Part shown: positions 46,817-59,514 of the stretch, in pieces | Numbering within the stretch: the stretch's first letter is position 1 | How the letters are laid out: every line of letters starts with the position of its first letter | Origin: Spisula solida | Taxonomy: Eukaryota > Mollusca > Bivalvia > Venerida > Mactridae | Length of the DNA stretch: 64,000 bases | Direction of reading: 5' to 3' | NCBI GenBank assembly: GCA_947247005.1 | Contig: OX365954.1 | Coordinates: 1,194,001-1,258,000, forward strand | Translations under genes and position numbers: made by a program | The notes under the pieces: generated by a model | The model's database searches: none | What the model was told of the DNA's origin: nothing | What the model saw: only the letters and a program-made list of their open reading frames with translations

Positions 46817-47995
46817 TATATAATTATCTCATTTTATACAGTAGCAGACAAAAGTTGAAGACAATGTCACAAATTGTGTGGAATTGTATATAATTATCTC
46901 ATTTTATACAGTAGCAGAAATAGTTGAAGACCATGTCACAAATTGTGTATAGGTGTCATGGTCACATATTGTACAGTTTTATGATACAAACATCGAAAGA
47001 GAAACAAATCAACTGTAAACTACAAAATCTCAACAAATTCCAGTCTTTCAGCACAATAAATCATCATTCATGCAAATAAAGTTTCATTTTACTGCAATGT
47101 CAGGCGAGCAAAAATACAAATCTCCATAACCGCTAACTTTATTTTCTTTCCTGCTAATATAATATTTCATTAAATAATTGAAAGCATAGTAACTATTATT
47201 TATAGGAACAAATTCAATTACTATGAATAATTAAGCAGTTAGAATGATAGGTTGCTCTCAGAATGTATGCTTGATAGATCTTGTAACCCAGCAAACATTA
47301 TAGATAACAAATGAATCAACTAGAAGATTCAATCAATATAATTAAACCTAAGGGTAGGCCTACACGTAGACATTGTTTAAACAGGTTTTTTTAAGTATTT
47401 CTATGTATTCCAGTTTCTAGAACTTCAATTACGCCAGGGGCTGAGCCATAATGTCATGGATTGTGATGTTTTAACCTACCATCCCCAGGATGATGGGGGT
47501 TTGTCACAACATCTACTCCTTAAATGCTGAGATCCGTTGCCTAAGCTAGCGCTACCTAGCGCCTCTTTATTCGGTTATTTCCCGATCAATTAAATATTGA
47601 TTTGGCATGGATTACTTCCGGTGGAAGGCCCCACATAGTGCTCACCCATGTCACTGGTCTTCAGTTGCTTTTGCAAGGAGAACTTGGAGCAAATAAAAGT
47701 GTCATCCCTTGTTTACTCTAGAGCAGTACATATAATGCTTGAGTCCTATAACTGGCATAACAAGTAGAATGATCTATACAGAGCGTGACATTTGTATAAT
47801 GAGCAGGTATATAGTGCATGGCAATAGTAAGCATCCCAACAAAGCAAAATTCAGGATTTAACATTCTTAATATGAAAACTACACGACTCAGAACCTGCAG
47901 ATTCCGAATTTGTAGAACCCCTTTACTAAAGAAACCTTATATTATAACGACTGTGTTGTGTTGATTATGACTTGTAATACAGAGTACAGCCTTAC

Positions 47996-48235
47996 TTTTA
48001 GGTGGCGACTCTTGTGTTACACCTTCCTCTTCTGAATCATCTTCACCAATATCAGGAGTTGGTGCAACCGCTGGAAGTGTCATCTTGAATGGGTTGCTAC
48101 GACGACCACCAGGGGTCGTCGGGGTCGTAGGAGATTTAGTAGGTGACGGGGGCACAGTGCTGGACTGGAAAGCTCCGTCATTTTTCCCTTTAGATTTTGA
48201 TTTCTTCTCTTCACGTTGCGTTTTTCTATCTTCCT
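47996..48235 (-). CDS. Gene A, exon 3 (Lys-rich, then Ser/Thr/Pro-rich, then acidic)
   Basis: A 240-base exon between acceptor atttgcag and donor AAAA|GTAAGG. It starts with two bases completing Glu and ends with one base over. In order it encodes a basic run (REEKKSKSKGK), a Ser/Thr/Pro segment with repeated S/T-P steps (PPSPTKSPTTPTTPGG), the basic patch RRSNPFK, and an acidic patch (DIGEDDSEEEG) before PPKS. This is the composition of a disordered linker; the S/T-P and acidic serine sites are the kind used by proline-directed kinases and CK2, which is inference. The last base A joins GT of exon 44356 to give Ser. Function is not recognised. Confidence 0.85.
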
Positions 48236-48989
48236 CTGCAAATAGAATATATGATAAGCATTGGACAAAAACTACATAATTTTTTGCAAAGACAACAATA
48301 CATGAGTACACACATTAAGTATTTTAGCATACACACAATGTGATTGTGAGTTAACATTTCACTTCAATTATAATAACACATTAACACTCAATATCTACAC
48401 TTGCATCCCTGATGTATATATTGACAATCATGATATATATTCAGTGCCTCTTGTTGACAAACACAATTAACATAGATAGAATAAACCAAGAAGATTAGAG
48501 ACATCCACAAGCCATTTACTCATGAATTATTTATATTTTTATACCTAATTGCAAGCCAAAAAGCCAACTCAGCAATGTCAGATATTTATCACATTTATTT
48601 AAGTATTCTCTTTTAAGTGAGTATTTCTGAGTGCAGCAGACTTTATATTATAACATTAGATGCAGACTGCATGCAGAAGCTGTAAAACACAAGTCAATAT
48701 TCTGATGGATGAAAGCAAAAATGTTTTACGTGCATATATAAATAAAATGGATGATAGAACAGTTCTGCTTTCAGCGCGCGATTTAATCTCACAAATGTCC
48801 TCAGGGGAGATAAAAATGTTCTCACTGTAAAGCAGGACGGAGAAAGCATGAACCTAATCATCTAATGCATTTGCGCATATTTCAAATCAGACTAAATAAT
48901 TCTTAAAACATGTGAATTAAATTTTTTTCTAAAAACTTAAAAATATAATTCAGAAAATATCAACTTCAGGTCCTTAATAGACATCACCA

Positions 48990-49085
48990 TGTGCTGCCCC
49001 CTTTTAAAAATGATCTATATAGGGGTCCAATCTACTTTATTTTTTACCCCTATTGAAAATCATCTATATAGGGGGTCCAACCTGC
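48990..49085. repeat. 57-bp tandem duplication
   Basis: ATCTATATAGGGGTCCAA with neighbouring CCCCTTTTAAAAATG or CCCCTATTGAAAATC occurs twice. Confidence 0.8.
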
Positions 49086-49089
49086 TTTA

Positions 49090-51670
49090 TGCTCTTTAAA
49101 ACAATTGAAAGACTGTTAAAATATTTCAAAAGTATGAAAACGAAATTAAAACAGCCGAAATGCACTTCAGAAATAAATTGATAGATCTGTATGAAGGTAT
49201 TGACACTAGAAATAAAGACATTAACTCCTTTTTCAAAACAAATTAGGATGGTATTAAAACTGTGGCAATTAATTGATAATGATTTATAATGGTTAAAATA
49301 TACCCTCTGAAATGGTCTGTAACCCTTTAAGATCCATTTAGATTTTTCACGTCCAAATTTATCACGTTAATCATACAACACTAAATACCTTACGTAATAC
49401 TGAAAACATTCATGTTTCGTTAGATATCCAAACTTTTTTAATTATTTCAATGAATGTCAGATTTAATACATTACACTTGTAAATACAGTTTCAAATGCTC
49501 GTTTTGAAACGATTTGTCACAGGAGTGAATAAATTCCTTAATCAGTTCAATATATCCAAGATTAGAATCCCCTGAATAAATATATACATGTAAATTATTA
49601 TATTCACATAATCTTGTAACCAGTGTAACTCTACTTGTTGGCGTCAATGAGAAAACAAGGATTAATATACAGTAAATATATTAAATATGTATTATTTGTA
49701 ATTTGGTCAAACTTAAGCCGATATTAATGAGGTTAAAGCCATGACTTTATTGAAGGTCATGGAATTTTAATACAAGTTACAAGTTTATTTGCAACATATA
49801 AGGCCACCGTCCCGTCCCATACACATTATAATTCCTATAAACAATATACAAAATTACAAAGTTAAGGAGTGATTAATGATACTCAAAATATCACAATTAT
49901 GAGGATAACGTGGCATTGGATCATACCTTTTTTTGTTTAACAATTCATTTTTATAACATTTTATTAATATAAATGTATAACCAGCTGTTTTGGTTTGTAA
50001 GACATAATTAAAACCGAGTGTTTAACGATAATGGTATGATTCAATTGCTGTGCAAACACCCATTTTACAGCATAAATTAAACCTTATCCTTAAATAAGTC
50101 AATGCCATTTTTTTTAAAGGAGTCTTATAGCCAGGTACACAGGCTAATAAATTTTAGCAGTAATTCAAAGCACCATAAAACAACAATTGTATGTACAAAG
50201 CGAAAGAAAAATGGAAGTAAATGTTTTCATATTTTAATTCCTTGATATTTATTCAGAAGATTCTGTGACTTTTCACCAACTTCTTTGCTTTTTGAACAAG
50301 GGATTAATTGCCTGAAAATTCCCTGGACTTGAAAAAAATTCTAATTTCAAGATTATTTTTTAAAAAATTCTAATTTCAAGATTATTACTGACTTGGTGGC
50401 AACTGAATCCTGTCAAACTAAACAACATCAGGAATGGTCTAACTATTGTATGACAGTGGGTTCAGATTTATCTTCTCACATACAAGGGGTGCGTTCTGAT
50501 GGAAACTCAAGGATAGGGTATGGTAATTACTGGAATGATGTTTACTCCCACCAGTAAGGGTCTCTAAATGTATCAACCCATCAAAAGCTAATTGGCCCTG
50601 GTAATATCTACAACAGCTTTGCCCCGATCATTTTGCGTACCGTACAGAAACAGGGAATCAGTAAACCCTTTCAGGAATTGGTGTTACTGGAGATTCACTC
50701 TTCAGTGGTGAAGGCACAAAAGTGTTACGACACCTTAAAATGGAACCCGAGTCTACCTAGATCGAACTCGCGTTCCATCTGAACTCGCCCATGGTTAAAA
50801 ACATTGTGAAGCTTAATGAAATATGTATGGTTCCCTTAGATACGTTGCACTTGCTTTAATTAATCATAACTTTATTAGATGACATGCGAAAACTTCCCAT
50901 GAAATTATAGAGAAGGAAATTGCTCAATAGTAGATCAATATCAACAAATAAACGGTGAAATAATTGCAATTACATGTTCCACTTCTAGTGGGGGTCTCTT
51001 AAAATCTTGCTGTCGGTGCAAGTTATGTTTTTATAATGGTGACGAGCCATCCATTGTATTAATTATAAATGCAGCCTTTTGTAAATGGCTGTGATGTTTA
51101 AGTACCTAACAGATTAATGTCGTTATCTTATTCCATACATATAGATAACAACACTTTATTCAATAAAATCTCTTGAAAATATCGAATTAAAAGAAGAAAT
51201 ATTATGAGGATTAGTATTGTATTTTAAATATCAGCAAATGCATTTATAATCGATGGCTGCAGGCAAAACTGCTGTAACTGACTGAATTCAAGGTAAGGCA
51301 GCAATAGTGCCTTAATTGAATTAATTGAATTAAATGTAGGACTGGTGTAATTGTCAGAATTAAAGGCAAAACTGTTGAAACTGAGTGAATTAAAGGCAAA
51401 ACTCAGTACATAAAAGAAGGATTTAAATCTAAAACATAACAAGTTTTTAATGGACCAGATTATACTTTTTAACCCTTTTCCTGTTTCATTCTCTTTTGAT
51501 AAAATCAATAATGCTTGGAATACTGACACAGACAGATAGATATATATGGATGATAATCCATTTAACTTCCTACAGTTCTCGGATATGCAAAGTTAGTAAT
51601 CAAACATCTTAGTACGAACTTCTAGAACTTGAATGATCTTCACAACCACTACAATACACAAGGTGTGAAT
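49090..51670. other. Intron of gene A, nothing firm
   Basis: AT-rich. Near 50325-50390 a 33-bp word (TTCTAATTTCAAGATTATT) is doubled, and at 51250-51420 GAATTAAAGGCAAAACTG recurs two to three times. No exon was found. Confidence 0.5.
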
Positions 51671-51673
51671 GCT

Positions 51674-51753
51674 GCCCTGCATTCAATGAAGAATTATGCG
51701 TTACGAAACAGGTACGAAATGTGCGTCACGTAATTCTTCACTGAACGCAGGGC
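51674..51753. mobile_element. Palindromic (hairpin) MITE, copy 2
   Basis: GCCCTGCATTCAATGAAGAA at left pairs with TTCTTCACTGAACGCAGGGC at right. Same family as 1732-1839 with a shorter centre. Confidence 0.8.
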
Positions 51754-51835
51754 TAGTTGGTTGATCTTCACGACCCCTACACTACCCAAGGTAGTGGTCC
51801 CTCAGTGGTCTAGAATACTGGTTGGTCATTTACCT

Positions 51836-52614
51836 AGGAAGCAATCTGATTGAGTGTACAGATACATCATTTACCTAGGAAGCAGTCTGATTGAGTGTAC
51901 AGATACAACATTTACCTAGGAAGCAGTCTGATTGAGTGTACAGATACATCATTTACCTAGGAAGCAGTCTGATTGAGTGTACAGATACATCATTTACCTA
52001 GGAAGCAATCTGATTGAGTGTACAGATACATCATTTACCTAGGAAGCAGTCTGATTGAGTGTACCGATACATCATTTACCTAGGAAGCAGTCTGATTGAG
52101 TGTACAGATACAACATTTACCTAGGAAGCAGTCTGATTGAGTGTACAGATACAACATTTACCTAGGAAGCAGTCTGATTGAGTGTACAGATACATCATTT
52201 ACCTAGGAAGCAGTCTGATTGAGTGTACAGATACAACATTTACCTAGGAAGCAGTCTGATTGAGTGTACAGATACAACATTTACCTAGGAAGCAGTCTGA
52301 TTGAGTGTACAGATACAACATTTACATAGGAAGCAGTCTGATTGAGTGTACAGATACAACATTTACATAGGAAGCAGTCTGATTGAGTGTACAGATACAA
52401 CATTTACATAGGAAGCAGTCTGATTGAGTGTACAGATACAACATTTACCTAGGAAGCAGTCTGATTGAGTGTACAGATACATCATTTACCTAGGAAGCAG
52501 TCTGATTGAGTGTACAGATACAACATTTACCTAGGAAGCAGTCTGATTGAGTGTACAGATACAACATTTACCTAGGAAGCAGTCTGATTGAGTGTACAGA
52601 TACAACATTTACCT
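51836..52614. repeat. 41-bp minisatellite, 19 copies
   Basis: The unit contains GGAAGCAGTCTGATTGAGTG, TACAGATACAACATTTACCT and a final A. Few variants (ACATCATT or ACAACATT, ACCTAGG or ACATAGG). On the transcribed strand each unit reads CCTAG|GTAAAT. Confidence 0.97.
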
Positions 52615-53344
52615 AGATACCATGGACCTGTTGCATCTGAATAAGAGCCAATAACTGGTACCAAAAAGTTGAGGATATTTTGGGGTTTATTTTTCATGTT
52701 AAATTTAATTTGGACATATGTTAAAATAAACAGATTATTATTTGATTGAATTTTTCATAAGATATTAAATCTCTCTATTTACTTGTCCTTTGCAGATTAT
52801 TCATATTTAACCTGAGTTAACCAAGTTTTACTCAACTCACACATTTTTCCGTGGGTGGCTGTATTTGCTTGTGATGGGTGCACATGCTGTAGAAGGTTAA
52901 GAATTGAGTATTTACATACTCGCCTAAACCATGGTCAAATGATTCGAGCTGATCTGGCCCCAGCTTAAAGCCACATTATCTCTCCCAAGACCCTTTTTCC
53001 AGTCATCCAGTAAATAGACTAATTACAAGGAATTGGATATTCTTCACAAATGACCAATAATTGATGACAGAATGTTAAATGTATCTGTCGAAATAATATG
53101 CCAAACATCACATTTAAGTAAAATGTATGGATGACAAAATACTAATTTTGCAAGAGTTGCTTCCCTTAGATTATAAAATGTGCATTTTTTAACAATTCAT
53201 AATTATGTAAACATACCAACTGAAGGTTGCATTTCGTTTTCTTCCATCTTATTGTGTGACTCAACTAAAGTGCTCAAAATTATGGCTCTTCTAATAGGTT
53301 ACCAAGTTATTGCTTTTTGAAAATAGCCATTTAAGGTCTAATGT

Positions 53345-53620
53345 GGCTTTAAGATCGACTTTCGATTCCGAGTTGCAGATTAGGTCATTATCCACCCATG
53401 AAAAAACGATTATTTTCCTCCACATGAGAAGTTCCAGGTTTTTTGTGGAAGGGTAAGTTAGCACAGGTTAGGATACAGTCTAGACAAAACTGGTTAGGAG
53501 AATCAGCCGCACATATAACTGAATGGATGTTGGCTGCACATCCACCAGGAGAGAAATAGTCTCCCCAGGGAGACTCGAGCACAGGTTTCCTTAGGTAGCC
53601 TAATGACCAGGGGGAGTTAA
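53345..53620. other. Unclassified repeat-like block
   Basis: The block has higher GC than its flanks, with ATTAGGTCATTA at left and TAGCCTAATGACC at right forming weak inverted ends. A minus frame of 64 residues inside is not recognised. Confidence 0.3.
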
Positions 53621-53746
53621 AATGTCAAAGGGTGGCTGAACAGCTGAACTGTTGAATGCAGTCCTCAAAAAGTGGTAACTTAACTTAACAGAAAAATTGT
53701 TGAGAAATGCAGTTAACCTGAACAAACAATAATCATTGACACATAC

Positions 53747-53819
53747 CTAGTGACTGTTTACAGATCTGCTGTAGTTCTTCCTGTTTCGCCAGCTTCTTAG
53801 CACGTTCTGTTTCACGTTT
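53747..53819 (-). CDS. Gene A, exon 2 (Lys/Glu-rich helix)
   Basis: A 73-base exon between acceptor tatattttcag and donor CTAG|GTATGT. It starts in phase 0 and ends with one base over. It encodes 24 residues rich in Lys, Arg, Glu and Gln (from KRETERAKKLAKQEELQQ), with a hydrophobic spacing (Ala-Leu-Leu-Ile) that fits a short coiled coil continuing from the previous exon. The leftover G joins AG at the start of exon 48235 to make Glu, so helix and charge continue into EEDRKTQREEKK. No catalytic motif is visible. The intron to its left (5.5 kb) contains the 41-bp minisatellite at 51.8-52.6 kb. Confidence 0.82.
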
Positions 53820-53999
53820 CTGAAAATATAAATTATTCACCAATATAATGATTAGGTTAGAAAACAAAATATGTTTTGTACCAAAGTTATATAATTCATG
53901 CAAAATCTCAACCACATTCCCCTGGGGACATAACTGTGTAAAATGATCCTAATTTACTACATACATGAAGTATTACAAATGTAGGTTACCATTAGTAAG

Positions 54000-55900
54000 A
54001 TTATTTGCAAATCTTTCAAGTAATATACAAATTAAGGTCTTTTTCCTAATAAGAACAGAACAGAACAGATGTATTTATTCATATTAATAGACTTAAGTGT
54101 ACAACATTTATCATCTACAGCATATTATTTACAAAATATAATAATGATAAAAGAAGGTCTAAAAATTGCCTTGTGCTTGCAACTTGTCCTCCAAAGTGTA
54201 AAGTTATTATACATGTATATGTACAAGATGACGGTGATTGCTGGGAACATGTCAATCAATAGCCCAGGATTTGTCAGAACCGGGTTTTCTGATATTGAGA
54301 GTACCGTACTCATATTGTATGTAATACACCTAATGTACGTGGATTCGGTGTGTAATAAAATAGTTTATCTTTTTTTAATATTATCTTTTCTGTACATGTT
54401 GTGAATTAACAAATTATAATTTGATGCTTTGTATCCGAAACTAAAAGATTATTACAAAAAATTATTATTACATTAATTAAGATCTTCAATGTTGCAGAGG
54501 CTTCTCGTATAGTGATAATGGTTCTGGTTCATTGTCTGTTTTAAATATTATATTGACTGATCAAAAATTCATATTTTGCAAAAATAAATTATTTTCTGAA
54601 AACAGTCACACCACAATTAGTTGGTAATGACTGTTATAGGTGAGAACATTTGACCTGTCGCTAATATTTAATCCTCATGTGTGTTCGTTATTGTACCGTA
54701 ACAGTTACTATTTTGATTAGTTAAAATAACAACTCTGATTGGACAACGGATATCTAAGGATGACAAATGAATTGTGCTAGGCAATAACATGCTGAGTCAA
54801 TTATAGAAATGGTTGTTATTTTCAATATTGTATATTGTATAGCCATTGACTGTCATAGTAATTATTGATGGCCATAGATTCACTGTAAAATTGTTCTGAA
54901 TAAGTGAAACAAATTAGACAAAAGCCTATGGCTCTCACCATATACCATACAACAAAAGCATATACAATAAACTAATGAGCATAAAAATCTCTAAAAACTC
55001 CCAATGATTTTGTTCAAACTTGAAAAAAGACAATGACTTATTGTTGTAAAATTTCACAATAATTATAAACAAACAAAAGGCCTTAACAAAAATATGAAAG
55101 ATAAACGAGATAAGATAAAGCTAGAAAAGTAAACGCATGATTTTGTAAGTAACCATACATTTACAAACTTACCATGCTAATTTCCCGCTTATTTCAACAA
55201 TTAGCCATGTATTCGCGGTATCATAGACAGTTGAAACATTATACTAGCTGCCTGAACCTTTTTGTCTTTTGTATAATGAACTAAAATTTTAAACAATGAA
55301 CCGAGATAAAGATCTTTCCACTATTGTCAAAATTCAAAAAATCTTTTCATGCATAAGCGGCATACTAACTCGGTTCACAAAAAGACTTAACATATTTATA
55401 CGTATATTGTGGTGATTACACTGAACGATTGTACATGTTTGTCAAACATAGATCTGCCTTCAAACTTGGGTCAAAGTAAACAGCAATCTAGTGATACATC
55501 TTTTGAAATTTCGAGTGTAGCTCTTGACACAGATGATACTTCAAATCAAATACAGACAAGAACGATAAAAACACTTCTAAAAGCGTGACAAATTATCAAT
55601 CTGACCGCTCTGAGCCATAAATCAATGTAAATACTAGAAATCTAACTGCATCAAGAATGAACCTCTATTGAATATTTATTAAACCTTTTGAAAGAAACAC
55701 ACACAATATGAGGCAAGCATAACACATTACAAAAAAACAAATATTGGAACAATATGAAATTTCAAAAAGAATATTTTAAAATATAGTAATTGCTCCATTC
55801 AGCATTTCCTCTGATGTTATTGATTGTTAAATGAAAATAAAAATAACATTGGCACATTAAATATAATGGAGTTGAAGTAGCAACCTCAATGAGAATATTT
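54000..55900. other. Intron of gene A, nothing recognised
   Basis: AT-rich. A 111-residue plus frame at 54069-54404 is hydrophobic and shows no family features. Confidence 0.5.
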
Positions 55901-56325
55901 TATTTTTTAATCATAATAATATATGACTTGAGTTATATGCCTTATACATGCACATTATGATATTTAGAGTTGAACCATATTGCATCTCAAAGAGTCTAAC
56001 GGGTGTATAGAGCTTGGTCTGTGTTGTTTGGTGGTCAGTTCCACCGTTACTGACTGCACCAAAGATTTTGGTCTTTGAATTCACTGAGACTCTCAATCCT
56101 GAAAATGATTTCAAGATTTCTCGGTACACATGCATCATGCATACTATGTTAGCAGAGTGAACCCATAAAACATGATTTTGGAGTCATTCCAATTATTGAA
56201 TTAAGGACCTTCATCATTGCATTTCAATTTCCACCATCAATTCAAATTATTCATGTTCATGGAAAATATATTTGTAAGGGAAGTAACTCAAGATAAGTCA
56301 GGGATGGCTAAATTCCATCTTAAGC

Positions 56326-56357
56326 ATTTTCTCATTATATATTGATCATCCCTCGTA
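56326..56357. mobile_element. Solo right end of the 984-bp element family
   Basis: AAGCATTTTCTCATTATATA followed by TTGATCATCCCTCGTA matches the right TIR of 5817-6804 with two changes. No left end was found nearby. Confidence 0.65.
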
Positions 56358-56887
56358 TGTGACATTACACGTAACTTGTCTTATATTAAAATAACATCCA
56401 GTAAATAGTTTCTTCAATTGTTGTAATTCGTGTCTCACAATTATAATGTTACTGGGTTTTTTCCAGAAAATATGAGAATTTTTATGACACATTATAGGAA
56501 CCTTTCATCATTTTCAAATCATTTTCCATTGCTTTTATATCAATCAATACTTTATATGAAAGTATTACAGACAAAATAAATTACTCAAAGCAGAAGAAAT
56601 TATATTATTTATTAGTCTACTCCAGAGTGAAGCTTTCAATGAATTCCCCAGCTTGCCATATTTTTTTTGTGAAGGATTTTTTTCTTTAACTTATTGATTG
56701 AAATGATTTAATTGCATTTCTCTCCAACACTCGCAGGACTGCGTGCAGCATGCGGAAAGAACTGGTAGATTTCTGACAGGACATGCAGGGAGCACACTTG
56801 TAGATTTTTGTATGTTTTAGTTGCAATCATCCCCTCCGCTATCCATTTGCTTATTGTCTTTTAATTGACATTCATTATGTGTGGCTG

Positions 56888-57195
56888 CAGGGATTTACCA
56901 TTTAGTTTACTGTGATTAATAAACTTGTTACGACTTTTTGACAGTTAAAACTAGGTCTTTCAGCTTTTTGACAGCTGTATAATTATTTAATAATAGTTTA
57001 GCTTTCAGTGGTTTAGTTCCGTTTTCTCTTTCATTTCTGTGTGGGCCATCATGTGCCGTGTGATTGTGGTCTGTGTTATTCCTGTGTGGGCCATCATGTG
57101 CCGTGTGATTGTGGTCTGTGTTATTTCTGTGCTTTGCTGTTTCAGTCGAGTGTTCACTTCACTGTCCAATTTTTCATTATCTCTTTTTGCAGATT
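56888..57195 (+). mobile_element. Dispersed repeat family D, copy 5, with doubled 43-bp unit
   Basis: It begins GCAGGGATTTACCATTTAGT and ends near TTCATTATCTCTTTTTGCAG. TGTGTGGGCCATCATGTGCC occurs twice at the position where copy 1 carries its 33-bp array. Confidence 0.65.
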
Positions 57196-57945
57196 TCTAC
57201 ACTTATGACATAAAGACTGATTCCTATACCCAGTTACAAGTATCACTGAATTATAAGTAGTATAGTATGGAGAATTTGACACGACTCTCAACCTTTTATT
57301 AGCATAATTTAACAACTGATATAGTTCTATATATATAATTCTGATTGTATGCTTTCAAAAGAGGGAAGTATCACAAAGATGCTTGAGGTGTAATACCAAC
57401 ACATCTAAAGAACCGATATTGCACTATTTGCTCGCAGATATTTATACATTCAACGCAAAAACCATGTAATATATTCATGCATAAAGGTCAGGATCACGTC
57501 AACTTCTCCATGCTATACAATGGTTTACTGAAGGATGCCTCTACAAAAAGTTAGGTGGTATAAGCCAATGAAAACAAGTTGTACAAATCATTAACCAATC
57601 AACATTCAATACCAAACTCAATTTGAATTTACATCACATTTTAAACTCTGGACACAACTAAATACAGCCTGTAATAATACTTCAAATAATAAATTGTTCT
57701 GGAATCTGAACTATCGTCCATGAAGCAACATTATACTATTTATACAAGCTGTAACATGTTGGAAACTACATTGTTATTACCGGTATTATACATTGGAAGC
57801 TATTTACTAGAATTGTGAACTGGAAGGAAATAATCAATTCCTGTACCAATAAAATATTGATAATATCATGATTAGCATCATATTGAGAGTTGAACGTTCT
57901 ATTGGACATGGGCTGGAAATATGAAAGCTGGGTGTTTACTATGTA

Positions 57946-58151
57946 TTGTAAACCAACTTACTTTCGTAAATACTAACTTTTGCATTTTGCTGATCGTTGG
58001 CATATTCGCTACTACAAATTTTCACGTTTTTAAGTTTCCCACAATGTCTATATTAATGTTTTTAGCACTTTGTGGCGACAATATTTCGTCAAATTCTACC
58101 ACTCCCGACCTCCGCGAAATTAAATTAGCAAAATACTTTCTGGGTTTACAG
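57946..58151. mobile_element. MITE family T, copy 3, 206 bp
   Basis: TTGTAAACCAACTTACTTTC and the inverse CTGGGTTTACAG, TA on both sides. Confidence 0.83.
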
Positions 58152-59242
58152 TATCATAGTGATTTGTGGGTTGTTGAGGGCACCTGAGTGACATACTGAG
58201 TTTAAATGTCCAGAGGCTTGGATGGAATGCTGGAATGTCGGGACTGTAACCTAGTCTCTTATATTACTACTAATTTGATATTAAGAGACAGTTTTATTGT
58301 TTAAAAAAAGATAAGAACAAATCAGACAAGTTAAGCTGCACTCAACTGAAACTCACATGGCTGAGCAGGGCCCGAACGGCACTCTTCTCCATAGAAGGTA
58401 TTTGAATGACAGTTTCATATTGAGTAACCCTTCTCCATAGCGGATATTTGAACAACAACAGTTACTGGTGATAATGACACCAAACCGTATTTGCTTTGAA
58501 CTTAGGTACATTTAAATGCATTGAAATGCATCAAAACTGCTGTATTAACATACTGAGTACAAAACTTATTTAAAGTCAGTCCGAGGCTGGGGTGCTATTT
58601 TTAAATAATGCATCCCAATAGATAATCATCTTCTATATTAATATGAATATTGCTGTACAAAAAACTGGCGTTATTGATGAAAGTCTGATTTCTGAATCAC
58701 TGGCACAGTGCATGAGGTAGTGTATCCTTTCTATAGAGAATTTATTCCATTTTCTGTGTATTGCATTCTTGCAGACTGTATCAATCATTCAATCGTCCGT
58801 TCATCCAATGTTGCAGCAATGTGTTGATCCGCCATACAGAAAATCTGATTTCAAATGGTGCTAGAAAACATATATACTCTATTCACCAAGCAAAACCAGG
58901 ATTCCTGCCATGATATATATCATCTAGCCTTCTTCTAACACAGTTTCATGAATAAGTCATTCAGAGTAGCCTCCCCTTGATATAATACCTCACAATCATG
59001 AATATTCATGTATGGACTGGAATTCTCAGCCTTGTTCAGTGAGCTTACTACGATGCTTAAGTCAAGCAGATTATAAGCCAGATAATTCACTTTTCATTGT
59101 TCGTATTGTAAAAAGGTTTTTTTCAAACTTAATACCTTGAACATTATAGTATTGTCCATGTAGTAATGTCCATGTTAGTCATTCTTTTAGCGCATGCCAT
59201 ACAAATATTTCCCTCAAATAACAATAGAAGCATATAGCATAC

Positions 59243-59309
59243 CTGTTTGTTTAAAATCTCATTATCTGCCAGTTTAATGTGTTTCATAAAATGTGCATGG
59301 TAGTATATC
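59243..59309 (-). CDS. Gene A, exon 1 of the firmly supported series (charged helix)
   Basis: The exon lies between acceptor ttcaatacag and donor CAG|GTATGC. It opens with one base that completes a codon from an earlier exon, then encodes 22 residues starting IYYHAHFMKHIKLADNE and ending at a codon boundary. The next exon (53819) starts in phase 0, and the joined frame carries on as KQKRETERAKK, a strongly charged segment typical of a helix or coiled coil. It was too short to stand out as an open frame and was found by its splice sites and phase. The Met at the ninth residue could serve as a start if there is no earlier coding exon. Function is unknown. Confidence 0.7.
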
Positions 59310-59514
59310 CTGTATTGAAATATGACAATAATGACAATAACTAGGCCACAGTAGACAGTTCTAGCTTTAGAAACAAAAGAAATTCATTAAACCACATTTA
59401 TCCATTTATATGGCTAAAAATCAATGAAACTCGGCAAAAACATGTAATATTATAGCTTTTAATATACATAGCCTTTCAAGGCATTATCCAGCTACAATGA
59501 TATGAATATCTGAC

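Larger units (their letters stand above)
45570..46960. repeat. 70-bp minisatellite split by a transposon
   Basis: The unit contains AGTAGCAGACAATAGTTGAA and GACAATGTCACAAATTGTGT. About four copies lie left of the insertion (45570-45830) and about two right of it (46817-46960). Confidence 0.92.
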
